From assembly GCF_000300335.1 (NCBI RefSeq), contig NZ_AMRM01000006.1:124001-188000 (forward strand): a stretch of DNA of 64,000 nucleotides, in the 5' to 3' direction. How positions within the stretch are numbered: the first letter of the stretch is position 1; every line of letters begins with the position of its first letter. The stretch comes from Nitratireductor pacificus pht-3B. Its GTDB lineage: Bacteria > Pseudomonadota > Alphaproteobacteria > Rhizobiales > Rhizobiaceae. Shown in pieces: positions 17,209 to 25,170 of the stretch. The translations under genes and the position numbers were made by a program. The notes under the pieces were generated by a model, which saw only the letters and a program-made list of their open reading frames with translations, ran no database searches and had not been told where the DNA came from.

Positions 17209-17553
17209 CGGACCGGCTTACCGCATCGCCGGTCAAATCGGTACCGGTTTTCATGGGACAGGAACCGCCGATGCGATGATCCAGGGTCCTTCACCGGAAC
17301 GTCTTCCGTCTGGTCTAGCTTAGTTTCGCGCGCGGTGCATGCGGAGCTGGCCGCGCTGCGGCGGCGTCCTGCGTGGTTCGACAGGCTCACCATGAGGAGG
17401 TGTGTGGCTGCAAGCTCGTCCACACGCAGGATGAGCCTGTAGAGCCACGCACCGGGTCAGCGCAACGCGGCGAAGCGGCCGGGAACCACACCGCTTCTTT
17501 CATGAATCGGTCAACTGCCTATATGCTAGGGAACATAGTTTGAGGATTGCCGA
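17209..17553. other. Intergenic region with a RIME-like palindrome, no gene seen
   Basis: This 345-bp stretch between the AEC gene and the histidine phosphatase gene has no convincing open frame. Its centre holds the long inverted repeat described separately. The last 60 bases before 17554 would carry the phosphatase promoter. Confidence 0.6.
17371..17450. repeat. RIME-like intergenic palindrome
   Basis: Arms 17371-17389 and 17432-17450 match at 17 of 19 positions as an inverted repeat. An inner stem GTGTGG/CCACAC (17402-17407 with 17420-17425) completes a long cruciform. The arm contains GTGGTTCGACAGGCTCA, a sequence widely repeated between genes in rhizobia and relatives and related to the RIME mosaic elements. 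Such elements are presumed non-autonomous repeats. The structure is visible; membership of a repeat family needs genome-wide comparison. Confidence 0.65.
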
Positions 17554-18105
17554 ATGCTTCGTATTGTTATCGCCCTTGCCCTCGTTCTCGCCGCCATGCC
17601 CGCGCAGGCGACGGAAGCCGGCTGGGCGCTCCTGCGCAATGGCGGCCAGGTGGTGCTGATGCGCCATGCGAATGCGCCGGGCAATGGCGATCCGGCCAAT
17701 TTCGACATCGAGAAATGCGGAACCCAGCGCAACCTCTCCGAGCGCGGCAGGCAACAGGCGCGGCGCATCGGCGCGCTCTACGACGCCCGCGCGGCGCCGG
17801 TCGAGAAGGTCCTAACCAGCCGCTACTGCCGCGCCCGGGACACGGCAGTGCTGGCCTTCGGGGCCGGTCTGGTCGAGCCCTTCCCGGCGCTGGACATCGC
17901 CCCCGACGCCGACGCGCTGGAGGCCCAGAAGGCCGAAATCCTCTCCACGATCGACGGCTACACCGGCTCCGGAAACCTGGTCATGGTGACCCATCTCGCG
18001 ATCATCGAGGCGCTGACCGGCGGGTCCGCGCGCGAGGGCGAGGCCATCATTTTGTCACGAGCGGGCGACAGTCTGCACGTCGCCGCGCGCATCACCTTCA
18101 ACTGA
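17554..18105 (+). CDS. Secreted histidine phosphatase family protein
   Basis: Phosphatase-fold protein of 183 residues with a signal peptide (residues 1-19, cleavage near AQATEA). The phosphohistidine motif VLMRHANAPG (R-H at about 36-37) is followed by LSERGRQQARRIGAL and VLTSRYCRARDTA, with the second catalytic histidine in VMVTHLAI near residue 148. Periplasmic members of this family include phytase- and SixA-like enzymes; the substrate is not evident. It stands alone upstream of the lipid A acyl cluster. Confidence 0.85.
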   Translation: MLRIVIALALVLAAMPAQATEAGWALLRNGGQVVLMRHANAPGNGDPANFDIEKCGTQRNLSERGRQQARRIGALYDARAAPVEKVLTSRYCRARDTAVLAFGAGLVEPFPALDIAPDADALEAQKAEILSTIDGYTGSGNLVMVTHLAIIEALTGGSAREGEAIILSRAGDSLHVAARITFN

Positions 18106-18213
18106 TCGCAGGCTCAACCACCATGGATCACCCCTTTTCCTGTCGGTAAAAACCGATTAGAGACCCCACGATCATTCGCTAACAGAGAATCTCCCCAGAC
18201 CGAGGGCCCCCAA

Positions 18214-18492
18214 GTGACGACATTCGACAAGGTTGCCGACATCATCGCCGAGACGAGCGAGATCGACCGCGAGAAGATTACGCCCGAGAGCCACACCATC
18301 GACGACCTGGGCATCGACAGCCTCGATTTCCTCGACATCGTGTTCGCGATCGACAAGGAGTTCGGCATCAAGGTGCCGCTCGAGAAATGGACCCAGGAAG
18401 TCAATGACGGCAAAGCTTCGACGGAAGAGTACTTCGTCATGAAGAACCTTTGCGCCAAGATCGACGATCTGGTGACCGCCAAGGCCGGCTGA
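18214..18492 (+). CDS. acpXL: Specialised acyl carrier protein AcpXL
   Basis: Carrier on which the 27-hydroxyoctacosanoyl chain of rhizobial lipid A is built. The 92-residue acidic protein has the phosphopantetheine attachment site in [16 protein letters not shown] (serine about residue 37). It is longer than housekeeping AcpP (about 78), as known for AcpXL. The start is GTG. It leads the cluster ending in lpxXL. Identification is firm because both the extended length and the neighbours match. Confidence 0.95.
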   Translation: MTTFDKVADIIAETSEIDREKITPESHTIDDLGIDSLDFLDIVFAIDKEFGIKVPLEKWTQEVNDGKASTEEYFVMKNLCAKIDDLVTAKAG

Positions 18493-18541
18493 GCCCGGAC
18501 CCGCGCAAAAGTGTCTTTGAAGCAGAGCTGATGAGGATAGT

Positions 18542-19729
18542 ATGAGCCCGCGCGACGTTGTGATCACCGGCATGGGCATCGTCTCCTCGCTCGGCGAAGG
18601 CGTGGATGCGCACTGGCAGGCGCTGACCGCTACGGCGCCGGCGCCCGTTCTCGACCGCGAGCGCTTCGCTCCCTACACCATCCACCCGCTGCCGGAGATC
18701 GACTGGAGCCAGCAGATCCCGCGGCGCGGCGACCAGCGGCAGATGGAGACCTGGCAGCGGCTCGGCACCTATGCCGCCGGACTGGCGCTGGACGATGCCG
18801 GGATGAAGGATGACGAGGCGCTTTGCGCGTCGATGGATCTGGTGGTGGCCGCAGGCGGCGGCGAGCGCGACGAAGCCGTCGATCAGGCGATCCTCGACGC
18901 GTCGCTGACACGCAACGATCACGATGTCCTTCTGAACGAGAAGCTGACCACGGAGCTGCGCCCGACACTGTTCCTGGCACAGCTCTCGAACCTGCTCGCC
19001 GGCAACATCTCCATCGTCCACAAGGTCACCGGTTCCTCGCGCACCTTCATGGGCGAGGAAGGCGCCGGCGTATCGACAATCGAGACCGCCGCCGCACGCA
19101 TTCGCGCCGGCCAGTCCTCCCATGTTCTGGTGGGCGGCGCTTTCCAGACCGAGCATTCGGACATGCTGCTGGCCTATGAGTTGGCCGGATTCCTGCACCG
19201 GGACGACTGGAAACCGGTCTGGGAGCGCGCCGACAGCGAGGGCGGCGGCGTCGTCACGGGATCGGGCGCGGCCTTTCTCGTGCTGGAGGCGCGCGAACAC
19301 GCGGAGAAGCGCGGGCGCAAGGCCTATGCGACCGTGGGGCCGATCGTCTCGCGGCGCAGCCGGCGCAACAGCGAACCGCTCGCCGACGGCATCGATGCGA
19401 TGCTCGCGCAGCTTCCCCTGCCCGAGGGACCGCTGCTGACCCTCTCCGGCGCTTCGGGCGCGCATCAGGCAACGCAGGCCGAGGAAGAGGCTCTGGCCAA
19501 GCGGGGCACGCTGGTCGCGCGCGGCTTCTCCTCGCTGACCGGGCATATGAAGGAAGCGCAGTTTCCCTTCGCCATGGCGCTCGCCGCGCTGTCCGTCTGG
19601 CACGGCAAGGCCTACCCGGCCTTCGATGCGGACAGGGAGCAGGCCTTCGAGGGCGCGCCGCAGGCTGTGCTGGCGACGGCGATCGGCTATCATTGCTTCG
19701 AAGGAATGGGACTCGTCACCAAGGCCTAG
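18542..19729 (+). CDS. fabF2XL: Ketosynthase-like protein of the VLCFA cluster (FabF2XL type), catalytic Cys absent
   Basis: A 395-residue protein of the beta-ketoacyl-ACP synthase fold (VVITGMGIVSSLGEGVDAHW at the start). The nucleophile region that reads STACASG in the next gene here reads KVTGSSRTFMGEEGAG, so the active-site cysteine is missing. The NAHGTST histidine motif is also not recognisable (SGASGAHQAT instead), while a GH pair survives in SLTGHMKEAQ. This pattern resembles chain-length-factor (KS-beta) partners of type II polyketide synthases. I infer that it pairs with the following active ketosynthase to set the very long chain. Cluster position matches rhizobial fabF2XL. Confidence 0.85.
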   Translation: MSPRDVVITGMGIVSSLGEGVDAHWQALTATAPAPVLDRERFAPYTIHPLPEIDWSQQIPRRGDQRQMETWQRLGTYAAGLALDDAGMKDDEALCASMDLVVAAGGGERDEAVDQAILDASLTRNDHDVLLNEKLTTELRPTLFLAQLSNLLAGNISIVHKVTGSSRTFMGEEGAGVSTIETAAARIRAGQSSHVLVGGAFQTEHSDMLLAYELAGFLHRDDWKPVWERADSEGGGVVTGSGAAFLVLEAREHAEKRGRKAYATVGPIVSRRSRRNSEPLADGIDAMLAQLPLPEGPLLTLSGASGAHQATQAEEEALAKRGTLVARGFSSLTGHMKEAQFPFAMALAALSVWHGKAYPAFDADREQAFEGAPQAVLATAIGYHCFEGMGLVTKA

Positions 19730-19780
19730 GGCGCGGCGGAAAGCCGCCCTTCCCGGCCCGCAGGATAAGAGATCGATCAG

Positions 19781-21049
19781 GTGAAAACGACCGACAGTTT
19801 TGGAAGACCCGTGGTTGCCGTGACCGGCATGGGCGTCGTCACGTCGCTGGGCCAGGGCCGCGAGGACAATTGGAAAGCCCTGATCGGCGGGCGTTCCGGC
19901 ATTCATCCGATCACACGCTTCCCGACCGAGCATCTGGCGACGACCATCGCCGGCACGGTCGACTTCCTGCCCTCCAGCAATGACGGCGCCAGCGCGCTGA
20001 CCTTCGAGCTCGCCGATCTGGCGGCGGCCGAGGCGGTGGCGCAGGCAAATGTTACCGCCGGCGATTTCGCCGGCCCGCTGTTCCTGGCGGCCCCCCCGGT
20101 CGAACTGGACTGGCGCCACCGGCTTTCGCTCTATGCCGGCGCACGCGAGCACAACGGCGCGATGAGCCTGATCGAGGCGGCGCGGACAGCCCACGCACTG
20201 CAGCTTTTCGGCGAAAGCCAGTTCGCGACCATCGCCGACCGGCTCGCCGAACGCTACGGCACGCGCGGCCTGCCGATCACGCTGTCGACGGCCTGCGCCT
20301 CCGGCGCGACGGCGATCCAGCTCGGCATGGAGGCGATCCGCCGGGGCGAATGCGACCGGGCTCTGGCCATCGGCGCCGACGGTTCGGCGACCGCCGAGGC
20401 GCTAATCCGCTTCTCGCTGCTTTCCGCGTTGACCACGCAGAACGACGTTCCCGAAAAGGCCTCGCGCCCCTTCTCGAAGGACCGCAGCGGCTTCGTTCTG
20501 GCCGAAGGCGCCGGCGCGCTAGTGCTGGAATCGCTCGAAAGCGCGCTGGCCCGCGGCGCCGAGATCCTCGGCATCATGCGCGGCTGCGGCGAGAAATCCG
20601 ACGATTTCCACCGCACGCGCTCGAAGCCGGACGGCTCGCCGGCCATCGCCGCGGTCCGGGCCGCCCTTTCGGATGCCGGCATGGCCGAGGATGCGATCGA
20701 GTACATCAACGCGCACGGCACCTCGACGCCGGAAAACGACAAGATGGAGCATCTCTCCCTGTCCACCGTGTTCGGCGAGCGGATCAGGGACGTTCCCGTC
20801 TCCTCGAACAAGTCGATGATCGGTCACACCCTTTCGGCAGCGGGGGCGGTGGAAGCGGTGTTCTCGCTGATGACCATGCGCGAGGGCGTTCTGCCGCCGA
20901 CGATCAACTACGACACACCCGACCCGGCGATCGAGCTCGACGTGGTGCCGAACGTGATGCGCGAAGCGCAGGTTTCCAGCGTTCTTTCGAACTCCTTCGG
21001 CTTTGGCGGCCAGAACACCTGCCTTGTCATGGCGCGCGAACCGGTCTAA
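19781..21049 (+). CDS. fabF1XL: Beta-ketoacyl-ACP synthase of the VLCFA cluster (FabF1XL type)
   Basis: Condensing enzyme that elongates the acyl chain on AcpXL. The 422-residue protein keeps the complete FabF triad: the cysteine in STACASGATAIQLG (about residue 172), the histidine in INAHGTSTPEND (about 310) and the histidine in KSMIGHTLSAAGAVEA (about 347). The start is GTG, 51 bp after the preceding ketosynthase-like gene. It is the only clearly active condensing enzyme of this cluster and probably works as a heterodimer with its upstream neighbour (inference). Confidence 0.93.
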   Translation: MKTTDSFGRPVVAVTGMGVVTSLGQGREDNWKALIGGRSGIHPITRFPTEHLATTIAGTVDFLPSSNDGASALTFELADLAAAEAVAQANVTAGDFAGPLFLAAPPVELDWRHRLSLYAGAREHNGAMSLIEAARTAHALQLFGESQFATIADRLAERYGTRGLPITLSTACASGATAIQLGMEAIRRGECDRALAIGADGSATAEALIRFSLLSALTTQNDVPEKASRPFSKDRSGFVLAEGAGALVLESLESALARGAEILGIMRGCGEKSDDFHRTRSKPDGSPAIAAVRAALSDAGMAEDAIEYINAHGTSTPENDKMEHLSLSTVFGERIRDVPVSSNKSMIGHTLSAAGAVEAVFSLMTMREGVLPPTINYDTPDPAIELDVVPNVMREAQVSSVLSNSFGFGGQNTCLVMAREPV

Positions 21050-21083
21050 TCGACCCCTCCAATTGGCAGAACCGGAAGATCTC

Positions 21084-22112
21084 ATGCGCGCATTGCAACT
21101 CGTCGCGGATCGTGACCTCAAGATCGTCGATCTCCCGCCCCCGCCCCCGCCCGGCCAGGGCGAGGTGACGGTGCGCATCCGCGCGGTGGCGCTCAACCAT
21201 ATCGACGTCTGGGGCTGGCGCGGCATGGCCTTCGCCAAGCGCAAGATGCCGCTGGTCGTCGGAGCGGAAGCTTCGGGTGAAGTGGAAGCGGTCGGCGCGG
21301 GCGTCGGCAACCTGCTGCCCGGCCAGCTCGTCTCCATCTACGGTGCGCGCACCTGCGGACTGTGCCGCCCGTGCCGCGAAGGCCGCGACAATCTCTGTGA
21401 GCACGTTTCCGGCGTGCATGGGTTCCACCTCGACGGTTTCGCGCAGGAGAAAATCAACCTGCCGGCGCGCCTGCTGGTGCCGGCCCCGCCCGGCGTCGAC
21501 GAGATCGGCGCGGCGGTCGCGCCCGTCACCTTTGGCACGGTCGAGCACATGTTGTTCGACAACGCGAAACTGGAACCGGGCGAGACGATCCTCGTTCAGG
21601 CCGGCGGCTCCGGCATCGGCACCGCCGCAATCCAGCTCGCCAAGCGGATCGGCTGCACCGTCATCACGACGGTCGGCTCGAACGACAAGATCGAGAAGGC
21701 GAAGGCGCTGGGCGCCGACCATGTGATCAACTACCGCGAGGACCGGTTCGAGGGCGTGGTGCGCAAACTGACCAGGAAGCGCGGCGTGGACGTGGTGTTC
21801 GAGCATGTGGGCGCCGACACTTGGGCCGGCTCGATGCTGTCGCTCAGGCGCGGCGGCCGCCTCGTCACCTGTGGCTCGACATCGGGCGTCTCGACCAACA
21901 TGAACCTGATGCAGCTCTTCCAGCAGCAGCTACGGCTCATCGGCTCGTTCGGCTGCCGCATGGAGAACATGGCCGACGCGATGCAGAAGATGGCCGCCGG
22001 CCTCGTCTCCCCCGTCGTCGATACCGAAGTCGATTTCGACGGCATCGACAAGGCGCTGGCGCGCATGGAAGGCCGCGACGTGTTCGGCAAGATCATCCTG
22101 CGCGTGGGTTGA
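21084..22112 (+). CDS. adh2XL: Zinc-type alcohol dehydrogenase-like protein of the VLCFA cluster
   Basis: Medium-chain dehydrogenase/reductase, 342 residues. It has the GroES-like domain with GAEASGEVEAVGAGV, the structural zinc cysteines in CGLCRPCREGRDNLCEH, and the NAD(P) site ILVQAGGSGIGTAAIQLAKR (about 170-189). In rhizobial lipid A clusters this gene is thought to act as an enoyl-ACP reductase or related oxidoreductase during chain building. It starts at the ATG at 21084 (GGAAG upstream) and ends 8 bp before lpxXL. Confidence 0.9.
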   Translation: MRALQLVADRDLKIVDLPPPPPPGQGEVTVRIRAVALNHIDVWGWRGMAFAKRKMPLVVGAEASGEVEAVGAGVGNLLPGQLVSIYGARTCGLCRPCREGRDNLCEHVSGVHGFHLDGFAQEKINLPARLLVPAPPGVDEIGAAVAPVTFGTVEHMLFDNAKLEPGETILVQAGGSGIGTAAIQLAKRIGCTVITTVGSNDKIEKAKALGADHVINYREDRFEGVVRKLTRKRGVDVVFEHVGADTWAGSMLSLRRGGRLVTCGSTSGVSTNMNLMQLFQQQLRLIGSFGCRMENMADAMQKMAAGLVSPVVDTEVDFDGIDKALARMEGRDVFGKIILRVG

Positions 22113-22120
22113 CCGGCGCG

Positions 22121-23041
22121 ATGCAGCGCTTCCTCATCCGTTTCGCGCGGCGTCTGAAGACCGCCGAGTACTGGCTGACCGGCAAGATCGTCATTTCCGT
22201 TCTGGCGCTGCTGCGCCGGCTGCCGCCAGAGAAGGCGCTGGGGCTGGCGGAGACGATCGCGCGGCGCGCCGGCCCCTGGGTCGGCCGGCACCGGCTGGCG
22301 GTCAGCAATCTGCGCCACGCCTATCCCGAGAAAACGGAAGCCGAGATCGAGGCCATCGCCTCGGACATGTGGGCCAACATGGCGCGGCTCGCGGCGGAGT
22401 ATGTCTTCCTCGACAAGCTGTTCGATCTCGACACCGATGCCGCCACGCCGGGCCGGGTGGAGGTGTCGGGCCGCGACCTGTTCCTGCTCCTGCGCGAGGA
22501 AAAGGACACGCCGCACATCTTCTTCACGGCGCATCTGGGCAATTTCGAGTTCCTGCCGATCGCCGCGTCGAACTTCGATCTCGCCATCACGTCGCTGTTC
22601 CGTCCGCCGAACAATCCCTATGTCGCCGACTACATCCTGCAGACGCGGCGCGGCGCGATGGGCGGTCTCGTGCCGTCTCAGGCGGGTGCCGCGCTCCAGC
22701 TCGCGCGGGTGCTCGACGACAAGGGCAATGTCGGCGTCCTGGTCGACCAGAAATTTCAGAAGGGCGTGCGCACGACCTTCTTCGGCCGCCCGTGCCTGAC
22801 GAACCCGCTCCTGCCGAAACTGGCGCGGCAATATGGATGCGATGTCTATCCCGCACGCTGCGTCCGCCTGCCGGGCGGACGCTACCGGCTCATCATCGAG
22901 GACAAGATCACCCTGCCCCGCGGCGCGGACGGCGTGATCGACATCGCCGCCAGCGCGCAGATGCTGAACGACATCGTCGAGGCCTGGGTGCGGGAGGATC
23001 CCGGCCAGTGGATGTGGTTCCACAAGCGCTGGGCACTCTGA
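22121..23041 (+). CDS. lpxXL: Very-long-chain acyltransferase LpxXL
   Basis: Inner-membrane acyltransferase of the LpxL/HtrB family that moves the 27-hydroxyoctacosanoyl chain from AcpXL to lipid A. The 306-residue protein has an N-terminal membrane-associated segment (IVISVLALLRRLPPEKAL). The catalytic H-X4-E box is FFTAHLGNFEFLPIA (about residue 129), and the motif VGVLVDQKFQKGVRTTFFG is typical of the family. It closes the acpXL cluster and is translated 8 bp after the dehydrogenase gene. Confidence 0.94.
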   Translation: MQRFLIRFARRLKTAEYWLTGKIVISVLALLRRLPPEKALGLAETIARRAGPWVGRHRLAVSNLRHAYPEKTEAEIEAIASDMWANMARLAAEYVFLDKLFDLDTDAATPGRVEVSGRDLFLLLREEKDTPHIFFTAHLGNFEFLPIAASNFDLAITSLFRPPNNPYVADYILQTRRGAMGGLVPSQAGAALQLARVLDDKGNVGVLVDQKFQKGVRTTFFGRPCLTNPLLPKLARQYGCDVYPARCVRLPGGRYRLIIEDKITLPRGADGVIDIAASAQMLNDIVEAWVREDPGQWMWFHKRWAL

Positions 23042-23066
23042 CCCCGCCCCCGGTCGGCGCGCGGTT

Positions 23067-23498
23067 TCAGTCCGTCACGACGATGCGCGTGTTGCGCGGA
23101 CCGATCTTTTTCACCAGCGCATAGAGCCGCGCGGCATTGGCCGTATCGAGCCGCACGCAGCCATGCGATGCCGGGCGCCCAAGCTTGGAAACGGCATTCG
23201 TGCCATGGATCGCGTAGCCGCCATGGTAGAAGATCGAATAGGGCATTGGCGACATATCGTATTTGCGCGAATGCCACATGCGATGCATGCGCTTCGGCCG
23301 CCACTGGCCGCGCGGCGTGACATAGCCGCGCCGCGCCGTGGACACGCGCCAGCGGTGCAGCACGCGCCCGCGATGCGTGACGGTCATCGTCTGTTTCGAG
23401 ACACTGACGCGCGCGACAAGGCTCGATGCAAAACCTTCAGGAACCGCGCCGACCAGAAGAAGGCCGGCCACGGCCAGCGAACAAAGAAAGTGTTTCAT
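23067..23498 (-). CDS. Secreted L,D-transpeptidase (YkuD domain)
   Basis: Periplasmic cell-wall enzyme that forms L,D-crosslinks or attaches proteins to peptidoglycan. From the ATG at 23498 it has 143 residues with a signal peptide (VAGLLLVGAVPEGFAS). It is essentially one YkuD domain: RVSVSKQTMTV at the start, the histidine in GGYAIHGTNAVSKLG, and the catalytic cysteine in SHGCVRLDTANA (about residue 116). A longer in-frame start at 23558 would place residues before the signal peptide and is unlikely. It converges on lpxXL with 25 bp between stops. Confidence 0.9.
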   Translation of the reverse strand: MKHFLCSLAVAGLLLVGAVPEGFASSLVARVSVSKQTMTVTHRGRVLHRWRVSTARRGYVTPRGQWRPKRMHRMWHSRKYDMSPMPYSIFYHGGYAIHGTNAVSKLGRPASHGCVRLDTANAARLYALVKKIGPRNTRIVVTD

Positions 23499-23804
23499 GA
23501 GCGCCCCCCGCTCTGACGCACCAGCCTCCGGAAACCTGTCACGGATTCCTGCAGGCATGATGCATTCGTTTCAATCAACGGAGCATCCCGTCGCGCCCGA
23601 AAGCGCTTGCGACACTCCGTACCGTGCATCTTGCAGGCCGTTTTTCTTGCTTCTGCACGGGTCAGGCTAGTCCAAATTCATAACAAAACCTGAAACGGAC
23701 CGCGTTTATTGAGCACCGCGCCCGCCGCTGGTGCAAGATTGGCACACTCACAATCGCGTGTGGACGACCTTGCCAAGCGTCCTTCGCGAAGGTCTATTGC
23801 GTTC

Positions 23805-25088
23805 ATGAACGAACAGCTTGCCCGGGCCGTTCGAGGCCGCGTCGACGACCTCGTCGCTCTCACCGCCGATCTCATCCGCTTCCCGACCGTCAACCCGCCG
23901 GGCGAGGCCTATACGCCGTGCGCCGAATACATCGCGCGCCGGCTCGCCGGACGGGGCTTTGCCACGGAACTCATTCGCGGGACGGGCACGCCGGGCGATT
24001 CGGACCGCTATCCGCGCGCCAATGTCGTGGCCCGGCGCGAAGGCAGGGGCCCCGGCGCGACCGTCCATTTCAATTCGCATATCGACGTGGTCGAGACGGG
24101 CGAAGGCTGGACCGTCGATCCCTTCGCCGGCGTCGTGCGCGACGGCAAGGTGTTCGGCCGCGGCGCCTGCGACATGAAGGGCGGGCTGGCCGCCTCGATC
24201 ATCGCCGCGGAGGCGTTCATGGCGGTCTATCCGGATTTTCCCGGCGCCATCGAGATATCCGGCACGGCGGACGAGGAGTCGGGCGGGTTCGGCGGCGTCG
24301 CCTATCTGGCCCGGAAGGGCTATTTCTCGAAACCGCGCGTCGATCACGTGATCATCCCCGAACCGCTCAACAAGGACCGCATCTGTCTCGGCCATCGCGG
24401 CGTGTGGTGGGCCGAGATCGAGACCCATGGCGCCATCGCCCACGGGGCCATGCCGTTCCTTGGCGATTCGGCGATCCGCCATATGGGCGCGGTGCTGACC
24501 GCCTTCGAGGAAGAACTGTTTCCAGCACTCGACCGCAAGCAGACCGCGATGCCGGTCGTGCCGGAAGGCGCGCGGCGCTCGACGCTGAACCTGAACTCCG
24601 TGCATGGCGGCCAGACGGAGGATTTCTTCCCCGGCCTGCCGGCGCCGAACGTCGCCGATTCGTGCCGCATGGTCCTTGATCGCCGCTTCCTGATCGAGGA
24701 GGACATCGCCGAGGTGAAGGGCGAAGTGGTCTCCATCCTGGAACGGCTGAAGCGCGAGCGCCCGCGCTTCGACTACGAATTGCGCGACCTGATGGAGGTC
24801 CTGCCCCTGATGACCGACCGCGACGCGCCGGTGCCCACGGCGATTGCCGCCGGCATCCGCGAGGTGTTCGGCAAGGAGCCGGAATACATCATCTCGCCCG
24901 GCACCTACGACCAGAAGCACATTGCCCGCATCGGCCATCTGCACGACTGCGTCGCCTACGGACCGGGCATACTCGATCTGGCGCACCAGCCCGACGAATG
25001 GGTCGGCATCGAGGACATGGTGCAGTCGGCGACGGTCATGGCAATGAGCCTCGACGCGCTTTTGCGCGGCGCCAGGCCGCCGGGCTGA
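23805..25088 (+). CDS. M20-family deacylase (ArgE/DapE type)
   Basis: Zinc-dependent amidohydrolase of 427 residues. Metal and catalytic motifs are plain: HFNSHIDVVETGEGW (metal H and catalytic D), GRGACDMKGGLAAS (bridging D), and TADEESGGFGG (catalytic and metal E). A dimerisation domain lies between. The upstream TTG at 23709 would add 32 residues without homology, so I use the ATG at 23805. It sits 82 bp before the binding-protein gene of a peptide importer on the same strand, so its substrate is probably an acylated amino acid or peptide taken up by that importer (inference). Confidence 0.87.
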   Translation: MNEQLARAVRGRVDDLVALTADLIRFPTVNPPGEAYTPCAEYIARRLAGRGFATELIRGTGTPGDSDRYPRANVVARREGRGPGATVHFNSHIDVVETGEGWTVDPFAGVVRDGKVFGRGACDMKGGLAASIIAAEAFMAVYPDFPGAIEISGTADEESGGFGGVAYLARKGYFSKPRVDHVIIPEPLNKDRICLGHRGVWWAEIETHGAIAHGAMPFLGDSAIRHMGAVLTAFEEELFPALDRKQTAMPVVPEGARRSTLNLNSVHGGQTEDFFPGLPAPNVADSCRMVLDRRFLIEEDIAEVKGEVVSILERLKRERPRFDYELRDLMEVLPLMTDRDAPVPTAIAAGIREVFGKEPEYIISPGTYDQKHIARIGHLHDCVAYGPGILDLAHQPDEWVGIEDMVQSATVMAMSLDALLRGARPPG

Positions 25089-25170
25089 GCCCTGTTTCAA
25101 GACGGTGATTTACTCGCGCGAGAAATCGCGCTTCAATCCTCCAAAATCGAAGGTTTCCCGGGAGAGACGC

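Noticed and set aside
18120-18160. TCGGTAAAAACCGA hairpin upstream of acpXL as a terminator
   Set aside because: The stem is only 5 bp and no T run follows on the plus strand, so it is too weak to call.
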